This document shows, piece by piece, positions 1-9,664 of a DNA stretch of 64,000 nucleotides. The stretch is from Paraconiothyrium sp. Pb-2020 (Eukaryota; Ascomycota; Dothideomycetes; Pleosporales; Didymosphaeriaceae): assembly GCA_022419385.1 (NCBI GenBank), contig JAJUBI010000003.1:4588001-4652000 (forward strand). Direction: 5' to 3'. Position 1 is the first letter of the stretch. Every line of letters starts with the position of its first letter. A program made the position numbers and the translations under genes. The notes beneath the pieces are model-generated. The model ran no database searches and was not told the DNA's origin. It saw nothing but the letters and a program-made list of their open reading frames with translations.

Positions 1-1028
1 ACGTAGTGCAGTCTCCAGACGGAAAATGGACCAACTGGTCCATTGCACGCGCCATGGTGAACGATAAAAACCATCTTGTGGGTCTTGTCATCGAACCGCA
101 GCATATCTGGCAGATTCATCAGATGTGGAAGAAAATTGGCAAGGACGTTCCTTGGGCTCTTTGCTTCGGCGTCCCTCCTATGGCTATCATGGCTTCAAGC
201 ATGCCTATTCCAGATGGGGTGTCCGAGGCGGCATACGTCGGAGCCATGGCAGGAAAACCGTTTGATCTTGTCAAGTGCGAAACGAACGACTTATATGTTC
301 CGGCCAACGCAGAAATCGTTTTGGAAGGTACTCTCTCGATCACAGAAACTGCACCCGAGGGTCCTTTCGGGGAGATGCATGGGTATGTTTTCAAGGGTGA
401 TACTCACAACTGGCCGCGGTATAAGGTGAATAAAATCACTCACCGCAACGATGCGATCCTACCTGTTTCCAACTGTGGAAGGATAACCGACGAGACGCAC
501 ACCTTGATTGGCTCTTTGGCAGCAGCACAAATCGCTCAATTATGTCAAGAAACTGGACTGCCTGTTAAAGAAGCGTTCGCGCCTTTCGAAACGCAGGTCA
601 CATGGGTTGTCTTGAAAATTGACAACGAGAAGCTGAGAGCTATGAAGACAACTCCACTCGCATTCCGAAAGCGCATTGGTGATGCCGTGTTCCTAGTCAA
701 GGCTGGTTATACTATCCACCGCGTGGTGCTTGTTGGGGAGGATATCGATATCTACAACTTTAAGGATGTCATGTTCGCTTTCAGCACGCGCTGTAGACCC
801 GAGACGGATGAGACATTCTACCAAGAATGCGCCGGGTTCCCACTTATCCCATATATGTCCCACGGTACAGCGGCTCCGAACAAGGGTGGCAAAGTTGTTT
901 CGGACGCACTGCTACCGATCGAGTACACCGACGTCCCAGATTGGGAATTGGCAGACTTCGAGCATTCTTACCCTACGACTCTTCAGGACAAGGTAAATGC
1001 CGCTTGGCAGCAAATGGGATTTCAGTAA
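1..1028 (+). CDS. fdc1: UbiD-family prFMN-dependent decarboxylase (ferulic/cinnamic acid decarboxylase), 3' part
   Basis: The reading frame is open from the left edge, so the N-terminal part of a protein that is usually about 500 aa lies outside; about 341 codons are present, ending TAA at 1026-1028. Fdc1/UbiD enzymes use prenylated FMN to decarboxylate cinnamic-type acids such as ferulic and coumaric acid. Visible hallmarks are the WTNWSIARAM segment at the start of the fragment, whose Arg fits the catalytic Arg of the Glu-Arg-Glu triad, and EGPFGE about 100 residues later, with two Glu five residues apart as in the triad. The ending, with LIPYMSHGTAAPNKGGK, is also typical. There is no intron in this part. 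In fungi the UbiX-type flavin prenyltransferase (Pad1) is often adjacent; it would have to lie left of this window. The family call is secure; the substrate is inferred. Confidence 0.93.
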   Translation, partial: VVQSPDGKWTNWSIARAMVNDKNHLVGLVIEPQHIWQIHQMWKKIGKDVPWALCFGVPPMAIMASSMPIPDGVSEAAYVGAMAGKPFDLVKCETNDLYVPANAEIVLEGTLSITETAPEGPFGEMHGYVFKGDTHNWPRYKVNKITHRNDAILPVSNCGRITDETHTLIGSLAAAQIAQLCQETGLPVKEAFAPFETQVTWVVLKIDNEKLRAMKTTPLAFRKRIGDAVFLVKAGYTIHRVVLVGEDIDIYNFKDVMFAFSTRCRPETDETFYQECAGFPLIPYMSHGTAAPNKGGKVVSDALLPIEYTDVPDWELADFEHSYPTTLQDKVNAAWQQMGFQ

Positions 1029-2186
1029 TGTCGTAACAACCATACGATTGAGAAAAGTGTAGTATTTTGTTTAGTACGGTAGTTAACAATAAAGGAACGA
1101 AAAAAGCTTTAAGAATTTTTTGGGCCTAAGTGTAAAGAATAATAACTCTTGAAATCAGAAAGACCAAACTTTGAAGAGAATTTATATGCAATAGTCTAAT
1201 TTAAAAAAAAAAAAACTCATAAGAATTACTATTATATAGAGCTCTGTTGTTACGGCTACTACGCCGCACCAGAATTACGAAATTACAGCGTCAGTGGCAG
1301 CGACTAAGCGGAGTATAATCAGGAGGATTACGATTACGGGTTAGATGCTGAGCACAATATGGACACGTAAAGAAGTCACGTAATTGGATCTATAGATCTG
1401 TAGGGCTAGGGGATACGGAGCTATAGAGCTAGAATCTGTGGGATCTGTGGGATGTGCATAATAGAGCCTATAGAACTGCTGGTAGATAGGAGCATATAGA
1501 TATAACGGATTACTACTAGGTAATCCTTATCATTAATCCACGATATAGTTCTCTGTGTTCAGTTTCCTTACGGAAGATTACTCTCAAGTCCTTGATATAG
1601 TAATTGATTGATGTTTACCTACGTGACCCTATACTACCCTGCACGCTTCTCATCTCTCACCCGAGCCCTAACTGGGCCACAGCTTGCCACAGTGTCAAGA
1701 AGGCCCGTTGCATATCTTTCTAGAAGCTTCTTTCGAAGGCTAGTTTGAAGGCACGGCTCCATTTGAGAACAACTATATGAATAACATCTTTTGGAGTCTT
1801 CTGAACTGGGATGTCTAGGGTATATATTGTTGCTTCCCCTTCCCTCTCATGAAACTAGGTGGAACGCCGTGTGTAGCAGGCGTTGATCCTGATAAGAATA
1901 GACTGATTTGTTAACACTGATGCTGCAATCGGATAGTAAAGGACACTGTCATGGTATAGAACATATATGGCTATTGGAGATAAAACTACTCAGAGTTCAC
2001 TTTTCGAAGAAGATTGGTATGGAAATAATTATGAGAAAATCGTTCGTATTTCTCGCTGTGACTACGAAAACTTCAGAATAACCTGCCGATGGTTTGCGAG
2101 GACCCTTCGGGTCAGCCTCTGATGCTTTTCGGTTTAAGTGGCTGCAATTAGCCATAGCTTTAGCTCCGCGCTCCCCTCGCACGTGC
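1029..2186. other. AT-rich non-coding stretch, possibly a degraded repeat
   Basis: No ORF here looks genuine. From about 1040 to 2000 the DNA is visibly richer in A/T and TA than its surroundings, with an A-run near 1202-1215. It contains many short variants of ctatagatct, ggatctgtggg and tatagagct. This is what an old repeat looks like after RIP-type C-to-T mutation, but no terminal repeats, target duplication or transposase remnant could be read. The last part would hold the 3' UTR of the minus-strand gene ending at 2187. Confidence 0.4.
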
Positions 2187-3695
2187 TCAAGAAAGAACAG
2201 TGCCAACCACAGCAAGCAAGACCGGAATGGTGTTGTTCGAAGCCGGAATGACAAGCGTGTTATTGTCATCGCTCTTCTTGACGTCGCTCCAATTTGTTGA
2301 GTTAGACTGGCTGTCGTGGTACGAGCCGCCAATGTTGAGGCGGCAACCGAACAGCGTGGCAGAGGCGCTCGCGTCACGGGTTCGTGCCGTGTCGACCTTA
2401 GTGGTGATGCTCTCGTACGTGTTCGAATCCAGAGTGATCTCGACACGGACGTTGTAGCCAACGACGATCTTGCTGACCTGCACCATTGGATCCCAGAGTT
2501 GCTTGGAGGCGGATTCGTATAGGTTAGGATAGGTCTTCTTGATGTTGCCGGGGTTCCTTTTAATAATTCGTTAGTTGTTGCATCCGATCATGATGCAAAC
2601 AGACTGACCAGGTGCTGGAAGGACTGACACCAAAGGAGCCGATGCCATCGGCAACGATCTTGACAGAGAGGCTGCTGGACGACTCATCGACCTTGACCTC
2701 ATCGGTCTTCTTCTCGTTCGACTCTGTGTACTCAACCTTGAAGAAGGGCCAGAAGCCGGCGGACGCGTTGATTTTGCTCTCTTCAAAGCCAACAGAGTGC
2801 CAGTCGTAATTCGACGTCTCGGAGGCGTTGATAACGATGGAAGCCTTCTCGTGCTTGCCACTCCTATCAACGGTCCTGATCGTCCGGCCTTGATTTGCTT
2901 CGCGTAGCCCGCATCAATATCATATTTGGGGCGGTACTCATCTGCGGTCGTGTTCTCGGCGGCATCGGGTAGAGCGGCATTGACCACCATGGTGAACCTG
3001 ATTCCGTCGTCAGTGAGAGTCATCGCTTTGCTTGTTTTGATGCGCATACGCTGAGGGCTGCTGTTCTAAAGCCAGCCCGAGCTTCTTCTTCATCTGATCA
3101 AGAGTCTTGTAATTGGGCCCGTAGATCTGGTTCATCACGTTGTCAAAGGCCGCGGACGCAGCAGACTGATCGTTTTCAGCAGCAGTGTACATGGGATAGT
3201 TTTGCACAATCCACTGGTACATGGGAACACCGGGATAGTCGAAAGAATCCTGCCAGGCAGCCTTGGCCTTCTTCGCCGTTGCCTGGAAGGCTTCAGTCGC
3301 TGCGCTCAGCTTCTTGTAAGCCTCGTCCCTGATTTGGATGAGGCCTGCCGAAGCATCAGTGTCCTGGTTGAAATTTTTAGCCTGAAGTTCGTCATCTCTC
3401 CCTCATCGATATCACTTACAAGCTGGACTGCGCTCAGATAGTTTAGGCACCTCCGGGCGTAGCCATCATTGGAAGGAGTGAAAGAGGGGTTGTTGACCTC
3501 GAGCAAAGGGTCGCTAGATCGGAAGACACCGAAGTTGGTCTGTGACTGCTTAATGGCTCCCGAAGCAAGAATCGCCTGGGCATTGATTGGCGGGATGAAG
3601 ATCTTATTCTGCGGTCCAAGATCGGACTGCTGGAGGTAGTCATTCTTGATCTTGTTGGCATATACCTTCCAGAGTTCGGCTTCGGTCAGAGGCAT
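2187..3695 (-). CDS. orphan fungal protein of 434 aa, five exons
   Basis: I do not recognise the family. The gene is assembled from five exons: 3695-3420, 3381-3050, 2997-2938, 2875-2609 and 2556-2187 (1305 nt, phase consistent). Introns are 38, 52, 62 and 52 nt and begin GTAAGT, GTATGC, GTACCG and GTCAGT; the second has an ACTGAC branch-like site and the fourth CTAAC. The N-terminal half is helical and charged, rich in Lys, Ala and Gln. The C-terminal half looks beta-rich, with repeated Ser/Thr/Asn and a short hydrophobic C terminus (PVLLAVVGTVLS). There is no signal peptide at the chosen Met. Without the 60-nt third exon the gene appears frameshifted, but the introns restore the frame. The 38-nt first intron and the third donor are the weakest points. 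Confidence 0.6.
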
Positions 3696-5434
3696 GTTGG
3701 CGAAAGGTAGAGGGGTGGCTTGGGGAATTTGGTAAAGTTCTGAAGGTCTTGATTGCTACAGAAGATGTGCTGGTGGCTGGTCTGTTTGACCTGGTGGAGG
3801 GAGCCAGGGTACTTATACAGCCCGAGAACACAAAGCCATGCTGACTTAATGAGTGCATTACGGTACACCTGATGAAGTTAAAGGTCGTACATACCACTTC
3901 GCCAACCTAGACTGTTCCATCATGCAGAGCACGACCTCCGGGCCGCTATTCACAGCACATGGCGTAAGTTGCTTGCGAATAAGCTGCAGTGAATATAGCG
4001 CTATCCTACTGCAAGCTTCATGTGATTGATGACCTGTTCATATTGAACTTCCAATTTTGGCTTGGGATTGACGGCCTGTTCATGTTTAACTTCCAATTTT
4101 GGCTACGCAGAGGCGGAATTGACAAGGGAAGGCGAATAACCGGTTCGATAGCTTGTCCATCTGCCCGATTCTCCGCAGTGTTGACGGCATTAAGCGCTTG
4201 CAATGCTGTGGGCTGAGCTGAGGAGACCTTGGGATGCACGAGAGTATCTAGTGTCTAGGAGTGGATACTGGGTGAGCAAGACGTTGAATACCAACCGTTT
4301 CCAGCTCCCACGGACTTGGATACAATGGTATACATGAAGATGTTTCTCTTTTGTGATTCTAGATCTTAAGCGCTGCACAGTACGTATAGGGGAGGCGGCA
4401 AGTCAGTGATGCAATACAGATTGTTTGGGCTCTGAGAATACAGCGGTACCTGCTGATGCACGCAGCTCACCTCATGGTTCGAGTCTGGCCAAAGCTTCAT
4501 ACCTAATAGAATGTATTCCATCTATCGAGCAAGTCCTCACATTCACTGAGATGGCTATTGTTACTGGACTGAACATGGCTGGCTGAGTGTGCGATACAAA
4601 AGCGCGTGGTGCTACAAGATCAACCCAGCATGACAACACATGTTTACCGTGTTGTTTCGTGGCAGGCTGAACTTTCGCGTCCTGCACGCAGGTGCAGCTG
4701 CTTCGCTGTGCGAAGGTTTCGAGGTTTACGAGGCGACCAACCTTTGGCCAGTCTCGCCCTCCAATCTATCCCGCCAAATTCGGTATCCATGCGGACAACA
4801 GAATGCAGAGCTTCGACGATCGATACTTTTTCTGAAATGTCAGAAACTGATAGTGTAGGTCGAAGAGAAGTAACTGAGGATATAATCTATTTAGTGTGCA
4901 AAGCCATCCAATGATAGGGCCGATGTGGGTTTGCGGCAGAGGACCGGCCCGTTCCACGTGCCACTCATTACTCCTCTTGGTGAGTGTGGCTGTTGTGCGG
5001 ACAGCTGAGCCTACCATACTGATAGTCGCCAATACCGCGCTAAATTCGCCAACACCACGCTAACAATACGGCGTAATGGGTAGCTTGTGCGTAAACACAG
5101 TGCATGTGCATGTGCATTGCAAATCGGAGCTTGTTCACGGCCCTGTGGGTAGTGCCTTGACTATCATTCGGCCCGTCGTTAAAACCTTCTCAAGTTGGGC
5201 ACTTCCTCATGTACATCAAAAGTGCATTGCGGTACTGGAGGAAGCGAAAGATCAGCCAGCTGGAGAGTTCTGGACTCATGAGCCCACCACGTCTTGTGAA
5301 GTCGAACTCTTCCAATTCGATTGCACCAGGGCGCTGTCAATCCTCTGAGGGACAATCCTTCCGCATTCCAGCTTCTTTCTACCCTGACACACCCCGTTGA
5401 CATCATCTCGTGCCAGAGAGCGTGGCTATGAGCA
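3696..5434. other. intergenic region without a convincing gene
   Basis: Only short chance ORFs are present (up to about 100 codons, no recognisable family). It holds the promoter side of the minus gene starting at 3695 and of the plus gene starting at 5435, and a two-copy 42-bp tandem repeat at 4024-4107. Confidence 0.6.
4024..4107. repeat. 42-bp tandem repeat, two copies
   Basis: Unit one spans 4024-4065 and unit two 4066-4107; each begins GATTGA. The 30-bp cores at 4033-4062 and 4075-4104 (CCTGTTCAT...CCAATTTTGGCT) differ at two positions. It is intergenic and no function is evident. Confidence 0.8.
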
Positions 5435-6990
5435 ATGGATGCTAAGACAGCTCAGGACCTCGCCCAGCGCCTCGGACTAGTTGAGAAGCTACCGCTCTCG
5501 GGTCCAGCACAATGGAAGTGGTCATCTCTGGATCATGAAGATGAGGACGAAACTAAGCTTGCACCGATCCCGCTCGAGCCAGAAATTGTCGCCCCGAAGC
5601 TTACATTCTCCGCACGAGAGTCTACCTTCGCCTCCAGCCATCCTCCCACTACGCCGTCTATTCTCCTGAAAGCATATGCCATCGCCTTGCGAGCGTTCTT
5701 GACGACAGAAACAGATCTGAGTATCCCGGACCAGGCTATCTTTGTAGCAACGCTGCAAGAGAAAGGCGTCCCGCTTGACTGTGCTCCAGAATATGCGAAT
5801 GAGGCGTTGTACTGGAAGTCGGATCCGATACAGAATGGAAGTAGTCTGGCTTTCTCGGCAACGGGAGCGGAAGCATCGTTTTTCAGTTTCTTGAGGGGGT
5901 AGGTGCGTCGTCTTCACTTCCGACAAGACGATACTAATATATCTGGTAGCTACGTTGCCTCTGTAACTGATGTGAGTACTGTTAGGCCATCGAAATCTGT
6001 GCACTGACAATTCCTAGCTCCAAAACCAGGACACCACCCTGACGTCGGATCAGAAGAAATACATCGATGCCCGTCGAGACGCTGACGATGCGTATCACGT
6101 GTTGTGGCAATCTTTCCAGGATAAGCTTGCAGTAGACCCTTCGTACCACTGGCAAACGCACTATGAGCATTTCGGCATGGAATACCAGGCGAGATGTGCC
6201 ATACGTGATCTCGCAGGTAGCGTACTCAAGCCAACAGACTGGGTGAAGACGATGCAGGGTTTTGATGCCGCTCAAGCCCGGCGAGATGAACATCAAGGGT
6301 GAATTGGCGGGCACCCGGCATCCAACCAATATCTGCTAACAGGCAAATAGCAATACAATGCGCTGCAGCCTGGACTCCTTCCAACTAGAGAAAGGAAGCC
6401 GCTACGACGTCAACGAAGCCTCGGTACGCAACCGTCCCCTCCACGTCCTTCCCAATTTCGAATCTGCCGCCTTGCCCTGGCGCCTCCCGTTCAAGAAGGA
6501 ACTCGCCGACCCGCAAAAGGTGGAGCTCGATCTCAAGCGTGCGCACATGTCCACCTGGTCAAGTCTTGGGTTTCCCCAATTCGACGACTCTTCACCTGTC
6601 GCAACGCCCGAGGAAATTGAATCCCTCGTTAGCCAGTGCGGGTGCCACATCTGGCTTACCTATACGCACATAGTGCCTTTCCGCGTGGCGAGGGGGCTGT
6701 GGGATATTCCTGATTTCCGGGATGTGCTTAAGCAGCTCCGGGCGGACGTAGACCCCAAATTCAAGAAGAAGGTTCATAAGACGGTGACGCTATTGTTAGG
6801 GTACGGGGTGCAGATTCGGATGCAGTTGGATGCTAGTGCTGTTGGGTTGAATGAGAATGAGATAAAGCTAGCGCCAGGCTTAGTTGAGGGTGTGTCGATG
6901 GCAACGGTGTCGGCGACGGAGAAGAGGACGCCCGTGCCGGAGAATGATGCGTATCCGGTCTTGCTGGCTGTGCTGACGCAGAAATGTTAA
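5435..6990 (+). CDS. hypothetical fungal protein, 468 aa, with a 22-nt exon
   Basis: The family is not recognised. Exons are 5435-5898, 5950-5971, 6018-6298 and 6351-6990 (1407 nt). Introns start GTAGGT, GTGAGT and GTGAAT, the first has ACTAAT as branch site, and all end TAG. The 22-nt second exon encodes the core of GYVASVTD and is needed to keep the frame. No signal peptide, membrane segment or known motif is visible. The protein looks like a soluble alpha/beta protein: an acidic N-terminal third (DHEDEDE), a Trp/His-rich middle (YHWQTHYEHFGMEYQ) and a C-terminal part with WLTYTHIVPFRVARGLWDIP. The long coherent exons support a real gene; function unknown. Confidence 0.75.
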
Positions 6991-7195
6991 AGCAAGTACA
7001 TAAGCGTGGGGGCTGGTGGTTGATTGGTTACACACGTGATGTGCTTTATTCACACTTCTGTGTGGAATTATTCTGATCCGAGCTATGCAGTTTCTGAATG
7101 AAAAATGAATATCAATTGTCACAAATCAAGTAGGAAGCGTCTGGGGTATTAATCGCACCGCATACCTCTCCGATCCTGTAACTTGTAGTAGCACC

Positions 7196-8019
7196 TTACA
7201 GCACAACCAACCCAGCAACCAGCCCACCCACCACCGCCCCTACAACGCGAACATCCCTACCAATCGCAGCACCAGGCGTCCCTGCCGGCTGCCCACTTTG
7301 GCTTGTCGTCTTCTCACCCTCTCTTGCCGTCTGAGAAGATGTTACAAGGAGGTCAGTCGGGAGATTCACCAGGACTTCTGTACCAGCATCAGCTTCGGTA
7401 TCAAGGGGGCGCAAAAAATTAGGCAGACGCACGACCAGGCGTAGCTGTGACTTCAATGATAGTGTTAGACCAGCTATTTACTTCGCAATCCTTAGGAAGC
7501 GGCGTCGCAGTGCACGCGAACGTGAATGCAGTTGTAGCAGATACAGTAGTAGTGTCGGGAAGATCTCCCGATATCCTGGGCAGCTCGCTCAGGAGGTTGC
7601 CTGTGCTGGAAGATGCAGAATTCGAGAAGTCGGTTGGGATATTGAGGACATCTACCACGGTCAGTAGGCATGTAGAGGAATGAGAAGGGGAGCTCGGGCC
7701 ACGCACCGCTAGGGACAACTGTGACTTCGACGATTGTGTTCGACCAACTATTTGCAAGGCAGTTGTTTGGGAGCGGTGTTGCAGTGCACGCAAATGTGTA
7801 TACTGCGGTGGCAGTCGCTGTGCTGCTGCCTAAGCCTGCTGACGCATCCATGGACGCGAGTGCAGAGGCTAGCAAAGATGATGTACCGCACGCTGAAGAA
7901 TCGCTGTGGAAAATGGATAGGGAGAAACTCGAAGATATATACGAAGACGCCCGCTGCGCCTCGCAGGAAGGACGGATTTCATGAAGTATCGTGACTGAAT
8001 CCTTATGGGGGCCAAACAC
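7196..8019 (-). CDS. Ser/Thr-rich surface-like protein with a duplicated exon cassette
   Basis: Three exons, 8019-7707, 7651-7433 and 7377-7196 (714 nt, 237 aa), are joined by phase-1 introns (GTGCGT...TAG and GTGCGT...CAG). The cassette (T/F)FACTATPLPxxCxxNSWSNTIxEVT occurs at the end of exon 1 and again at the end of exon 2; exon 2 is 219 nt and symmetrical (1-1), so exon duplication explains it. Exon 3 begins with the start of a further cassette (VLVNLPTD) and ends in a hydrophobic tail, VVGAVVGGLVAGLVVL, suited to a GPI signal or a membrane anchor. Two Cys per cassette suggest an extracellular protein. The 5' end is uncertain: the Met at 8019 gives no signal peptide, so an upstream exon is likely missing. 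Not a family I know. Confidence 0.5.
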
Positions 8020-8324
8020 ATTCCGCTTTTGGAAGATGCTGGGCGCAACCGCAACGTTTGCTTGAACGAGAATGCAACTGATTGTCGATTGAGCTTTTCT
8101 GATCCCGTCTTCATTCCGAGGTCAGGCCAATATCGTATAGAAGGCTACGCTCAAAATCATCTAGAGTTCTTCCTGAGAACAAGCCGTGCAAATTCAACGA
8201 CTGTAGTTCGCGCGAAAATAAGATAAATGATGTTGAATAAACCGTGGGTATCTTGAAATAATACAAACTCCGTTCTATGTCCATCTGAAGCCTTTCGCCG
8301 ATGGAAACCTCAAGCTTCGACAGG

Positions 8325-9239
8325 TTACGTCTCGAGCCTCTCAACCAGTCCTTCAATCCGTCCAAGAGCCTTATCGCCCAGTAAAATTTCTCGCGTACCC
8401 TCCTTTGTCCTCACGACAGCCTTGTCGACTTCGCCATCTTTAGTGACCTTAAAAACGCCCACTCTGCCATTAGACCATGTGATTGTGATCTCTCGCACAG
8501 CCCCATCCGCATCAATTCTCGAGATCCTGAGGGGACCGACGGCTTCGCTTGACGGACCTTCCTCTTCTGAATCATCATCATCGCTGACGAAGGCATTTAA
8601 CACCGTCCCCACCGCAGATTCCACATTCGATCCGTCCGTTCGTTGTGTTTCATCCTCGATCTTTGCATCCTTCCGCAGCTTTTCCAGCGTGTGCAGCCTC
8701 ATATGCCAACTCACGAGCTCTTTCCGCAGATGTCTGCCAAACTTCACCAAATCCTGCTCCTTAGGCTCCTCGGCACCCTTCTTCGCCACGGGTAGCCATT
8801 TATTCGCGAGCGGTTGTAGTGGGATGCACGGTGGGATTGTATGTTTGTGAATCTTCAACATGGTCTTGTGTGCCGCATTTGGTCGGTTGAAAAGTACATG
8901 GTATGTCTCAACGAATCTGCCGCCAATGGACACCTCGATGCGCACACCAAGCACATTGCCTTCGTCTACCGCGCACGGGTCGGGATCCTTGACTCTATAG
9001 GCTGTGACGCCAGCGCAGGCACGATATATGTTCTCGAGATTGCGATTCGATTGCTTTTGCACGGCTTTGACAGCATTGCGGCGGTTGCGCTCGTGCAGGA
9101 CTGGGCGCTGTTCGAGACGCGCCGGAAGGTGGGGTTGCGAGAGGAGGATGGAGGTCAGATTTGCGCGATGCGCTTTGAGGGTCGCGATGCGGTCACGGAG
9201 GCCGCTGATATCAGCGTCGAGCTCTTCTGCCGTGGCCAT
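8325..9239 (-). CDS. mcm21: CENP-O / Mcm21 inner kinetochore (COMA complex) subunit
   Basis: Single-exon gene of 304 aa. The core shows the CENP-O signature: AGVTAYRV, then an acidic turn, LGVRIEV, a central YHVLF strand and LKIHKHTIPPCIPL. The N terminus (about residues 1-70) is a predicted coiled coil (MATAEELDADISGLRDRIAT), the usual layout for Mcm21/CENP-O, which pairs with Ctf19/CENP-P in the COMA/CCAN complex linking centromeric nucleosomes to outer kinetochore proteins. An acidic SDDDDSEEEG stretch near residue 220 precedes a C-terminal domain with repeated beta hairpins. It is divergent from the transporter gene at 9665, with a 425-bp shared upstream region. Its ATG is the only sensible start and is followed directly by the coiled coil. 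Confidence 0.85.
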   Translation of the reverse strand: MATAEELDADISGLRDRIATLKAHRANLTSILLSQPHLPARLEQRPVLHERNRRNAVKAVQKQSNRNLENIYRACAGVTAYRVKDPDPCAVDEGNVLGVRIEVSIGGRFVETYHVLFNRPNAAHKTMLKIHKHTIPPCIPLQPLANKWLPVAKKGAEEPKEQDLVKFGRHLRKELVSWHMRLHTLEKLRKDAKIEDETQRTDGSNVESAVGTVLNAFVSDDDDSEEEGPSSEAVGPLRISRIDADGAVREITITWSNGRVGVFKVTKDGEVDKAVVRTKEGTREILLGDKALGRIEGLVERLET

Positions 9240-9664
9240 AGTGAGGGTCCGGTATGGTGCTGAGTTGAGGGCGTGGTGTGGTGTTGATGCGTCTGAATGG
9301 GGTAAGGCCGAATCACGGTCTCACGTGGGAAGCGCAGACCAGTCGTTCGTGCCAGCCGCACGCACTAATCGTCATGGGCAGATGTCGTGATCGCGATATT
9401 TGGAGTCTAAAAGTACATCGGGTCACGACTTGTACTGTACTTCAAACGCATAGATGCTCAGATTCGCTGACTGTTTATCCACAATGCTGTCATTCTCGAA
9501 CCTCGGGGAGCTAGCGACCTCCGCCACCTGAGCACTAGCGGAAGGGCCACGTTCCACCCAACTGTGTCCGAGCATCATCGCGAACCTAATTGGATTGTCC
9601 GCACTAAGTTTTACCGCAAAGTAGACACGTTCCTTTCTACGGGCCCCTTCCTAGCTCTCTTTGA
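9240..9664. promoter_or_regulatory. shared upstream region of two divergent genes
   Basis: These 425 bp separate the starts of CENP-O (minus) and the SLC33-type transporter (plus), so both promoters must lie here. There is a pyrimidine-rich run just before the ATG at 9665 (about 9630-9660), common at fungal transcription starts. No TATA box is evident. Confidence 0.5.

Noticed and set aside
2876..3049. Two apparent frameshifts suggesting a pseudogene
   Set aside because: A 52-nt and a 62-nt GT-AG intron restore a single frame, so a pseudogene is not needed.
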